DNA of 64,000 nucleotides from Sarcocystis neurona (lineage: Eukaryota; Apicomplexa; Conoidasida; Eucoccidiorida; Sarcocystidae), in assembly GCA_000727475.1 (NCBI GenBank), contig KL647328.1:600680-664679 (forward strand), written 5' to 3'. The notes under the pieces are model-generated. The model was not told the DNA's origin. It saw only the letters and a program-made list of their open reading frames with translations, and did not search any database. Of the stretch, positions 11,187 to 21,127 are shown piece after piece (position 1 is the stretch's first letter; every line of letters begins with the position of its first letter). The position numbers and the translations under genes are program-made.

Positions 11187-13096
11187 ATGGCACACCACTT
11201 GGCGATGACCAGTGCTGCGGTGCTCTTGGCCGGCGGCTGTGCTGCGTTCTGCAAGGCGCGGTCCGTTCCTTCTCTGGTTGGGAGCGCAGCCCTTGCTTCT
11301 GCCTTCCTAACAAGCTCCTATTTGATTACACAGACAGATCACCAGGGAGGAGCTTCCCTCCTGGCCACTGCTGCTGGCGTGGCCACTGCTGAAATTGGTC
11401 GGCGGCGGTATCTCGCAGTAAGTCCCAGTAGAACAGCAGAGGGAAAAGAAAAAGTAGACATGGGCTCACCCTCTCGAAGGTGAGTGAACGTGTATGTATG
11501 TGTGTGTGTGTGTGTCTGTGTCTATGTACATGTACGTGTGCGTGGGTGTATTTGGGTGATAAATATATAGATATGTAGTGGTGTACGAAGATATATAGAC
11601 TATGTGTATGAAAAGAGAGAAAGAAAGGACGACGAGAGGAAAATTTCGACATGTCCAGAGGATATATATACAAGTATACATGTCTCTCTGTCTATCTATA
11701 TATACACATATTATATGTATTTCTGTATTTGCCTGGGGAGAGAGGGAGAGAGCAGAGAGACAGTTGTTAGTTACGAGACCGACACAAAGCTGTCTATATA
11801 AAGGAGGGACACTACTTCTATGCGACGGCGTACCATCTTTACCTCTACAGCGCTGGTGTAGGGACTCCGACGGTAGAGAGAGGGTGTGTGTACAACTCTG
11901 AAAGAACGACCTTTTCATGCGTGTATGTATTTATATGTTTCTGTAGAGAGAGAGGGAGGAAGAGAGAGAAAGAGAGACAAAAACAGGCAGGTGGCTTTGA
12001 ATGAATATGAAGAGAGACCTGCACATGCCTGTGTATGAGAATCACGCGGAGAGAGAGAAGGATAGATAGGAGACGTGTGCGTATGGATAGGTGGACAGAT
12101 ACAGAGGAATAAAAATTTAGGCTTGTGTAGGTAGAGCGAGTGGCCCGAAGCAGGTGTGTGTAACGCATGTATGGGGAAGCATCTGTGTGTGTGCAGATGT
12201 ATAGAGTTGTGTTGAACCGTGGGAGACAAAACCGGAATATTTGAGTCCCCCTTGTATCTCAAGGAAGGGGGAGAAACAGAACGCATGTTTACAGCGGGCT
12301 GGTGGAGTCAATGATTGAAACTCCCACGCACGTGTAGGAATAGGCGTACGAGCATGTTTCTCAATGCCGAGAGAGAGACGGAGAAATTTGGATGTTGGAA
12401 CTTCAGCGCAAGGGGATCTTAGAAATACTCTCACAATTATGTGTAGAGTCGTCCAAGCAGTAAAGGTTATTTTCTTCTTTTTCAGTATTGGCGACGTTCA
12501 TTTCTGGAAGGGTTCTTTTCCATTTCATCTGCGTTCTTCGTGTAGCAACTGGTCCGTATTCCTATCTTTCTACGTATACGTACACTTCTGTATATATGCA
12601 TATATGCACATATATACAGATAGGCAGTGAAATACAGAAGTAGAGAGAGATTCACTTACACCGTACGCATGCGTATATACATGTGTGTGTGCACCCTTAT
12701 ATAAAAAAGTATACATGGGCGGATTTTCACTCCAGCACCGTTTACCTGCTTGCCGACTCCAAGTGTTTCTCCATCCTCAATGTTGGTTTCCTTGCTTTTC
12801 CTCATAACTGACCTCTTTTCGCTAGTGACGTCCATCTAAACCGTGGAGGTGCGCTTGTTTCTTCTTCCTTTTGGGAATTTTCCACCTCTCTTTCTACCAT
12901 GTATTATTCGTCTGTCGCGTTCCCCTCCCCACGTGAAGAAGGAGGACGCTTCCACCTTGCTGCATTTGTACGTCGTAACACTTTTCTCTATCTGCAGGCG
13001 TCGAAGAAAGCCGTTCCCGCCGCTATCCTGGCCGTTGGGGCGGTCAACGCCGTATTCTACGGATACAAAACGTGGGAATGGAGAGATAATTTATAA
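11187..13096 (+). CDS. TMEM14-family small membrane protein (two exons)
   Basis: Proposed join of 11187-11417 (77 codons) and 12998-13096 (32 codons plus TAA), total 109 residues, the usual TMEM14 length. The start ATG lies in AAAATGG. Exon 1 ends GCA before the donor GTAAGT; exon 2 follows TATCTGCAG; both junctions are phase 0. Family marks are a hydrophobic first segment (residues about 7-21), the conserved KARSVPSL block (23-30; KAGSVPSL in the family), a second segment (about 31-48), a third (about 56-70), a basic RRRY turn, and KKAVPAAILAVGAVNAVFYG (matching the family's GKFMPAGLIAG-type last helix). TMEM14 proteins are four-helix proteins of the mitochondrial inner membrane or other organelles; TMEM14C moves protoporphyrinogen in haem synthesis. 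That role here is only inference. The intron of 1,580 bases holds microsatellites and GA-rich runs. Confidence 0.85.
11418..12997 (+). other. intron of the TMEM14-like gene
   Basis: It begins GTAAGT and ends CTATCTGCAG. It contains GT/TA microsatellites (11500-11720), GA-rich runs (11945-12070), TATATA tracts (12590-12720) and a pyrimidine-rich 3' part (12790-12997). A second possible acceptor (TTCTTTTTCAG near 12485) is followed by a short frame that stops quickly, so no extra exon is called. Confidence 0.75.
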
Positions 13097-16000
13097 CTGC
13101 AAGACACTATTGCGCCGCCGAAATATACATATATATGTATGTATGTGTAGATGCGTATACGTACACAGAGAGCAGAATGAAATGGAAAGTAGCAGACGTT
13201 AGCAGGTACGTATGAAACCCTACAACGTGTACGGTGGGAAGAGATCTGCCCGTGTGGGAGGCCCAAAATTCTCAACTATATATGTATATATATATATATG
13301 AATATTTACTTACATGTACACACTTAGATATCTCCATAAGTGTATACGTCTGTGCGTGAGTAGGGGAGAGAGACCTGCTCACAGCGTTTCCCAAGGCTAT
13401 TTTTACTCCGTGTCTACTCGAAAGGAAACGCTTGAGGCAACGTCATTCATAGTGGATAATACGCTGTAAACGAATACGTTAACTTGTCAGTATGGGTCTC
13501 ACAATGGTGTATGCGGGCGTGTCTTACTCCGCAGCGGTGGTATACACGCAGGTAGTAGTTTCGACAATATGACTGAGAAAGCAGCTGGCGAGGTAACCGA
13601 GTGACCCATCTTCCACATTCGTGTGGACGAAATGCAAGTGTCTTTTTGACGACGGGAATCTCAGAGACGGGTACCGGTACACACGAAGCAGTCCTTATCA
13701 GCAAAAATGCACCACAGGGGGATTTGTATGAGAGGCACGGCACACCGAAAATTTGGCGACCACAATCTCAGGAATATACAGCATATATATATATAGGTAT
13801 GTTTATGTATAAGCTGGTACACGTGTGGAACGGGCACCCTTGTTAGTGTTTCTGTGGAGGCGGATAGCGCGGCAGGATGATGTGCGAATGAGGGAAAGAA
13901 GTCAATATCACAGTCATCTCTCTCCTCAAATGTGTGTGTAGGAAAAGCAAGACGTACGACATGCCATGAAAACTCGCTGTGCACGGTGGGTTCTGATCCC
14001 TCGGCGACAAACAGGGAGAAAGCGAACCCTGCAACTATTGAACTGAGATTTCGGTTACATTCGACTGGCCTGATTACGTGTCTTTTATGTAGAGAAAACG
14101 GAAGTCGTCTTTTTCGTTCCTTACACCGTAAAACTAACACCGTTCCGGAGTGTGACAATTGTCTGTGACAGCGGTTTTCTCGCGGCTTAGAAGGCAAGCG
14201 TGAGACGAGGAGGTAGAAGAAGAAAGGAGAACGAGGGGATAACGGGCATCTCCAAATACCGTATGAAAAGACAGAGAGACCAAAACTTTCAGTGAACATC
14301 CCCCACCCATGGGGGAAGGAAGCTGGGAAGAGGCTGAGAAACCGTATCTCTATCCCACCGAAAGGAAAGAACGCTCTGGAGAAAGTGCTATTACTGCTAC
14401 GACGCTCGTAATGCACCTGACATCGTGTGCTGACTCGCGTCCAATAGGAACGCATAGCAGCGGCTGCGAACCGTGGTAGACATTCGATTTTTCCACGACT
14501 GAGGAAAACTGTTCACTGAAAGGCAACAGGCAAGATCGAATTGAGAAACAGGTGTGAATCAAACACCCCTGCGGAAAATGCTGGACTCTTGTAATAGCAT
14601 CAAGCAGATGAATTCAAGGAGGCCGCCAAGCCAGTTTTCTCACAGGAACAATCCAAAGAGAAAAAGACTGAAAGTGGACGACAAGCAGCGAAAGAAATTA
14701 CTATGTGGAATCACCAGAGCTTTGCTTTCGTGTGTGGCTAAAGGCACACTTTTGTTCTCGACTAGGATTTCGTAGTCAAGCACGTAAAAACCCCCCATAC
14801 AGTTATCTTTCCAGCACCTGATTATATGAAGGAAAGCCGTTATAATACTGAATTAAAGAAGAAATTCAGCTGTCTTTACGTGTGGAAATTATACCAGGAG
14901 AATGATGGAAGTGGTGTAACGTATCGAAGCAAAGCGTATCACAAAAATCATCATCGGCGTCAGCAATAAACACCGGCGTCAACGAAGACGTTTCCCTAGT
15001 CACAGGAAGCTTAAATTTTTGCCGCGCCGAATTCACCTCTGTATTGCATATACGTATACATATATATATATATACATATATAGACGTGTCAACAGGAGCA
15101 GCGGGAAAGCAGCAGCAAGGGTATATGCATGTAACTGTATACGTTTCCCAGACTGAAATTCTCGGCTAACTGGAAGTAGATATGTGTGTATATGCTTTGA
15201 GATCAAAAGACGTTGCAGAGCGCACTACGGCGCTACCCTAGACAGGTCACCGGGGTCTCTTCGGGTTTGGCCGTACACTTCGCGTTCGTCAGTCCGCTTT
15301 TCGTTGGACGAGGTGGTGTTGCACATGTTCACCTTCAGCCCTGTGGTACGCCGCTGTTCATGCGAGCACAATGTAATGATCGAAAAGCGACACGTGTGCA
15401 CATACGCCCTCAAGTGAGTTTAACGGCTTGCCCGTCAATAGGCGTCTGAACGAAGTGTTATGTATGAAGTCCTCGTGCTCACGCAAGAAGTCACGCATAC
15501 AGTTCCCCCGTACACCGATGTATGTCTCTACACCCACGTCTATCTGTAGAGGGCTCTGTTCGCGAGAAAACGAGTATCGGGCAGCAGGGACAGATGTTGA
15601 GGCACACACGATGGAAGATCACCGTGGTTTAATAGGAGTTTCTTGCATGTGCCGCTATTGCAGTCCATACAACTGTATCATTCGGGTTATGCAGTTATGT
15701 GGATTGGCCGTCAAAGCTAGAGAAAGCACATCTCTTTTCTGGCACACACTGACAAATCCGAGTTTACTGCTCATATATCAGCATGGGCAGGCACAGTCGT
15801 GCTTGCGCGCAGGATTCGACATACGTTTTTGTGCCTGAGAAAGTGTACGTGTCTCTACGAGTGTAGTTGTTTGTGTGTCTTTGGAAGTTTTAGTGGGCGA
15901 AATATCGAAGAAAACACTCATCAGTGTGTCCGGCACAAATTTTCATAGATTTCGGGACACGCAGTGGTATGTAGGGTTAATCAGTTTTCCGGCGGCTAAA

Positions 16001-17700
16001 CAAGCTCATGTATACACTTGCCTGCTGCCGACGTCCGCTGCACTTAAAGTGCCTCGGTTGCTCACACGTTTTTACTGCCACCCGCAGCGCGTGGCTCTTC
16101 TCTGAGGTCTCCTGAGGAGGAAATGTAGTCATTCCAGACATTCTCTGCCTGTCCACCGAGGCCTAGCTTGTGCATTTCAAGAACTCACTCTTGTTTGTGG
16201 CGTAACGTTGTTGAAAGCAGAGTATTACCATTAGGCAAGTTCAGTCACTGCCACTCACAGATTTCACCGTATCGTTGAAAGCAGAATACAACCGTTAGGC
16301 CAATTCAGTCACTGCCATTCACAAATTTCACCGTTGCGCACCTCACTTCCGCTTCAGCCATCCTTTCATTCTGCGTCGTCATGGGTACCGCCTGTGTCAC
16401 TGTTTTCCTTGATACCGGCCTGTTTTCAAAGTACCGCGCCAACTTGTTTGTGGACTCCCCATCCAACCTCACTTCGGTGGTCTGGGGCACACCTCACCAC
16501 TTCCTCGATCTCCCTTACACCTTTCCAGGTCACACAAATAACTGCCAATGTCCTTTTGACTCCCTATCCTTCTTACGAGGTCATTACCAGTACAGTACAA
16601 TACGTATTACTCAACACTGATATACAGTAACATTACCTATGTGCGGTCTACGGCAACGTACACGTCTCGCCTGCTTTCAAGACAGAAGAGTATCGAGAAA
16701 CCCTTACTCTCTGACTTGCCACACTGTCCCCTTTCCAGGGCTACGCACATGTGCATACGCATAAACACACCTATATAAATACGCGTGTGTACGTGTATAC
16801 GCACGTGCGTACCAGGAATATGTATATATATATGTATGTATAAACCTGTACGTATGCGTGCAGACCCGCCTTCTGTTACTCAATGGTTATTCGTACCACG
16901 GTGCAGAGGAATACCACGCTACATAAAGTCTGACAGACTTTTCACTGCAGCTCTGCAGGCGTGACGCGCAACCAGCAAGAAGATTGTGAACGAGGCGAGC
17001 ACTTACCCGAAGAAAGCGGTATTACGATTGTCCGGGGACGTGAAGGAAGAGATGTCTCTCTTACCAAACAAGAGAGACGAACTTGCACCACAGAGAGTAT
17101 TCGTTCGATTGTTTCTCGCCCTCGAAATACACCTACGAAATACACCAACCGTTGCCTTTACTGAACAAGTCTCTTATTTCGCAACAAGCCGTCTTTTTTC
17201 CTCGCCGTGGTGACGACGGCAGGAGCGCCGTCTGCTTTCGTCGAAAATAACGATTTTCTTTTCCGCATAACACTAGTATGTAACCAGCAGGCTCCACCGC
17301 GGTTATCTCTCTCCTGCAAAAAACGCGTCACTACCGTCCCCTGAGTCTGTGCTCTGCATTCCCTCGCGTGTCCTTCGCCGGGCGTGCTTTTTTCCACCTT
17401 TCTCGGTGCGACGTGCTTCGGCGTCCTCCTATTTGTGTCGCAATCCTTTCTCCTCTTTACGTTTATTTTATTTTTCCGAAACTAAATCACCGAAACGTCA
17501 CGGACACATCTCTCGACTCCCACCGAGAGTTCCCTGCAAACCTCTTTGTCTTCTCTTGCACACGTTTGTAACCACGTATATACACTAACATACAAAAGAA
17601 TATATAGACAAAGAGAAAGAGAATCAGGAGATGAATGCAGGCACGCGCACACACACACGGGGCACACAAATATAAACTGTTCTCAGTAGTGTACAAGAAT
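13097..17700. other. repeat-poor stretch, no gene recognised
   Basis: No frame here shows a domain, a run of coding-type repeats or a consistent splice pattern. The longest frame (minus, 13661-14455) has no family resemblance and reads as chance. TA tracts occur near 13279-13300, 13784-13796 and 15052-15080, and a 64-base tandem duplication lies at 16210-16337. Confidence 0.45.
16210..16337. repeat. 64-base tandem duplication, two diverged copies
   Basis: Copies at 16210-16273 and 16274-16337 both begin GTTGAAAGCAGA and share TTCAGTCACTGCCA and TTTCACCGT. They differ at several sites, so the duplication is older than the one near 6836. No coding role is seen. Confidence 0.85.
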
Positions 17701-17747
17701 TAGATGTACGCAGCACTCTCTCTACGGCCTGGCAGCTAAGGCACACG

Positions 17748-17890
17748 TCAAGCAGTGCCACTGCGCTGCCTTTCTCTGCACGGCGCAAAACGGCTTCCTC
17801 TCTTCTTTTCAACACCTTGTTCTGCAAAAAGGTCGCTGCTCTCTTTTCCGTCACTCCCCTCCTCCGAAGCGAGAGCCGGTGTGCGGCGCC
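17748..17890 (-). CDS. possible small exon, unidentified
   Basis: On the minus strand one frame reads an acidic, Ser-rich then basic segment (ASEEGSDGKESSDLFAEQG and onward) to a TGA at 17748. A second frame over the same bases is also open and charged. The composition is unlike chance sequence and unlike the pyrimidine-skewed flanks, but there is no domain and the splice sites are not clear. It might be a terminal exon of a minus-strand gene. Low confidence. Confidence 0.2.
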
Positions 17891-18525
17891 TCCTGCTGCT
17901 GCAGCAAACGTAAATCCCTTTCCTGTGGCGTCGCACTTCCTGCAGGGGCTCCCGTGTGTACGAATACACATGTATATACACGTATATACATAAATATAGA
18001 CACATAAATATCCCGCTCCGTCCGCTTCTACTCATGCGTCTTTCCTCCTTCTCTCTCTCCCTTCTCCCCTCGCCCACTCTCCACCACCTTCTTCCTCCCG
18101 CACAGCATCTTCTTCACGTGCTTTATTTGCAAATATCTGGCGCTGTCATGACAAATATAGAGGAATTGCTGTATGCAACTCGACACGCTGAACCGCTTGC
18201 AAGAGAAACCACCCGCCGGACACGCAGAAATACGCCACTGCCCGCGTCACCTCCTTTGCTATTGTCACCGCGAAGGCGCGCTCGGCCGCACGCAAGCACT
18301 CCTTGGTGTCATGCAGAACGATTATCTTCGTTGCTCGCAAAGGACACTTCACGAAGTCCTCTTCGTTGCTGGTGAAGTCCATTTCGTTGCTGCGGGTCGA
18401 ACAGCCTCTGCTGCAAGAAACAGAAAGTATTCGTTCTTGTGTGAAAAACAGATTTTCTGATGTATGTAGTATATTCTTCGCTGCGCGGAGATTACTCTGT
18501 CCTCGCTCGCAGCTCATTCTCTGTG

Positions 18526-18745
18526 GCACACGTGCAAATAATTCTTTGCTGCACACATGCAAATAATTCTTTGTTGCACACATGCAAATAATTCTTTGTT
18601 GCATACGTGCAAATGATTCTTCTTTGCACACATGCAGAAAATTCTTTGTTGCATACGTGCAAATGATTCTTCGTTGCATACATGCAAACAATTCTTTGTT
18701 GCACACATGCAGGCGAATCTCTGTTGCGAACAAATTATTCTCGGT
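18526..18745. repeat. 25-base minisatellite, about eight copies
   Basis: Units of the form GCACACATGCAAATAATTCT + TTGTT repeat head to tail, with TACGTG/CACATG and AAAT/AAAA variants. The unit length is not a multiple of three, yet all three minus-strand frames stay open across the array, each giving a Cys/Lys/His-rich repeat such as LHVCNKELFACVQQRIIC. The last copies degrade toward 18745. Whether any of this is translated is unknown. Confidence 0.85.
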
Positions 18746-18892
18746 TGCAGCAGAGTTTCTGCTGCTGGAGTCCGTAGAAGTTGTTGCACTGCAGCTAGCA
18801 CAGATGCTGCCGCGCATGCAGAAAGGACTTCTCCCCCCCCCGCCCCAAGCTCGCCGTCGCCGCGACTTTTGAGGAAACGAGTTCTCTCCTGC
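18737..18892 (-). CDS. candidate exon, unidentified
   Basis: After an acceptor-like GCGGTGCAG on the minus strand, the frame reads ERTRFLKSRGDGELGAGGGE and then an Ala/Leu helix containing SVLAAVQQLLRTPAAETLL, ending where the 25-base minisatellite starts. The helix-like, non-repetitive wording suggests real coding sequence. It could be a 3' exon of the giant gene or a separate gene whose reading continues into the minisatellite. No donor or stop could be fixed. Confidence 0.3.
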
Positions 18893-19310
18893 ACCGCGTG
18901 GGGAGACCCTGTTCTGCTGCACCGCGGTGAACCACGAGGGAAGCAGTCCTTCCCACGCAGAGGCACCGCCGGCGACACGCAGAAGACAGCTGCTGCAGCG
19001 CACGCACGAGAAGAAAAGTGCTGCTGTCGCATGCGGCACACGTAAACGCAGGTGTTCCTGCAAGCAGGAGAGAAATCGTTCGAGAGAAGGCGTTCTCCGT
19101 GCTGCGTGGAAACTGCATCAAACACATGAACGACGATGCTCTCAACGTCCAGGGGGTGTCCGTACTCCTGAGAGCATAGAAGCCAAATAATATTAAGGCA
19201 TATACATATATATATATGTAGTAGTACGCGCAGACTGTACAGTCTCTGCGTCCCGCTGGAAGTGTCTCGCTGACATTCCATCCTTTAAGGTAAATCCAAG
19301 TGAACAGAAG

Positions 19311-19716
19311 TTACAAAGACATGCGTGGGCAGCGTGATACACTATCTTCTTGCGTTTCTGCTGCGGCTACTGCGGCGTCTGCTGCTGCTGGTGCGTCTAG
19401 GGCTGCCGCTGCTGCGTCTGCTGCCACTGCTGCGTCTATTGTCGCTGCTGCGTCTGCTGCCGCTGCTGCGTCTGCTGCCGCTGCTGCGTCTCCTGCCGCT
19501 GCTGCGTCTCCTGCGTCCCATGGGCCCCACGGGTCGCAAGCTCTGCAACTGCTATCGCGACTGGTGCGTGTGTTGCTGCTTCTTGTCAACCCACAGTAGC
19601 AGGCGGCTCCGCTGTATGCTGCAGCTTTGCGCCGGTGTCCTCGTGTTGCTGCCGCGGCTCCTCCTGCTTGTAAGCAGCTTTTGTGCGAGCGCTTGTGCGC
19701 GTGACGCTGCTCCGCC
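19311..19716 (-). repeat. 18-base (DAAAAA-type) minisatellite with an open minus-strand frame
   Basis: On the plus strand about six units of CTGCTGCGTCTGCTGCCG and variants run between about 19370 and 19515. Read on the minus strand in one frame these give a DAAAAA hexapeptide repeat. That frame is open from about 19900 down to a TAG at 19311-19313 and includes an acidic Glu-rich block upstream. It competes with the frame used for the last exon of the giant gene, which stops at 19717. Confidence 0.55.
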
Positions 19717-21127
19717 TCAGCCGTCGTAACTCGCGGCTGCAGCTCTGCAGCAGCTGCCGCCGGCACCGCTTCCACCTGCGCCTCCTCCTCCTCCTGCTCC
19801 GGCTCCGAGGCGCTTGAGTCGCTTGAGTGGCTCCAGCTCCCAGAGGCTGACTCTCTCTCCTTCCTGCTGCTGCTGCAGGAACCCGTAGTAGCTCTTGCCA
19901 TTGCTGCTGCTGTGTTTCTTGTCGTCCCACTCCACCCACACATTCTCCCACATGTCGGGCTGCGACAGATCTATTTTCCGCACGGTGCCGGTATACCGCG
20001 TAGTAGTCGTCGTAGTAGCAGGAGACGTGCCTGCGGCTCCAGGACCAGCAGCAGCAGAGCTACCAGCAGCAGCAACGCCCGGGCCAGCAAATCCGCCTCC
20101 TGCTGCTCTCTCGGTTCCTCCTGCAGCTGCTGCCGAAACGCCTGCTCCGGATCCGCCGCAGGTCAGAGACCCACCGCTGCCGCTGCTACCTGCCTCTCCC
20201 GCGCACACCCCCGCTCCTCCTCCTGCTGCTGGTCCTCCTCCTCCTCCTCCCCCGCCCGCAGCAGCGGCAGCGCCGAGCCCCCCGCTGCTGCTGCCGCATA
20301 CTGCGCTGCCGCTGCCGCTGCCACCCCCTCCCCCTCCCTCTGCTGCTGCTCCTCCTCCTGCGCCTGACCAGCTGCCGTCTGCTGCTGCTGCGCCACCGGC
20401 CGCGAGAAAGCCGCCAGCAGCACCGCCGCCTGCTCCGCCTCCTCCTGCGGCTGCTGCTCCAGCAAGGAGAGAAGATGAAGAAGATCCAGCCGTGTGGAAC
20501 ATCATCTTGAACTTCATCCCTGGAGCCCAGCCCATCGCCAGCGCCTGCAACACTTTCTCTTTACTGACGACAAACTCGACGTCACCCGGCCGCACTGAGA
20601 CGCACAGAAGCACCTCTCTTTCTTCCTGCGGGCCCTGCACATGTTTCGTGCAGCAGAAGGGATCGAACAGCTGCTGCCGCTGCTGCTTGGCGTCTTCTCC
20701 TCCCCCTGCTCCTGCTCCTGCAGAAAAAGCAGAGGTACCGGCAGCAGCGGCAGCCCCACCACCACTTCCTCCCCCTTTGCTGCCGCTGGCGCCGCTACGT
20801 GGACGTGAGCTGCTGCTGCTCTGCTGCTGCTGCTGCAGACCTCCTCCGCCGGATGTGCCTCCACCCCAGCCCCCCGCGCTGTTGCTTCCTCCACCACTCG
20901 CCCCCCCCCCGGCACGAGCGCTGCTGCCGCTGCTTCGCAGCGAGTGAGACAGCAACCGCGAACTGCCGCCGCCACCCGCTGCTGCTGCTGCAGCCGCCCG
21001 GTGCAGCAGCAAACGTGAAGACGTACGCGTATGCGGCTTCTCCTCCGAAGCTGCTGCCGCTGCAGCTGCTGCTGCTGCTACCGCCTTCACACGCTCTGCC
21101 AGCGAATCTGCTGTCGACTCGTGCCTT
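19717..21127 (-). CDS. giant gene, last exon: second half of BRWD/PHIP-like cryptic-tudor module
   Basis: Begins after CATGCAG (phase 2, completing an Arg codon with the previous exon). After Ala/Gly/Ser runs it has a non-repetitive block (FDPFCCTKHVQGPQEEREVL) and then WAPGMKFKMMFH. A 150-residue Gly/Ala insert follows, then RYTGTVRKIDLSQP, NVWVEWDD and VSLWELEPL. This matches the BRWD/PHIP segment with GDRF..., WWFGTI..., V.WD and SPWDMEP, and also the similar Auxin_resp fold. In those proteins the module packs as a tudor-like reader of methylated H3K4. The frame ends at TGA 19717-19719 after a Gly/Ala/Ser/Cys tail. A second minus-strand frame with an acidic Glu-rich stretch overlaps the tail, so the true C-terminus is uncertain. 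No bromodomain follows. Confidence 0.65.

Noticed and set aside
19325..20947. Plus-strand Leu- or Pro/Ala-rich frames over the last exon of the giant gene
   Set aside because: Antisense to exon 21127-19717, which carries the BRWD/PHIP-like motifs; the plus reading is CTG/CCG repeat shadow.
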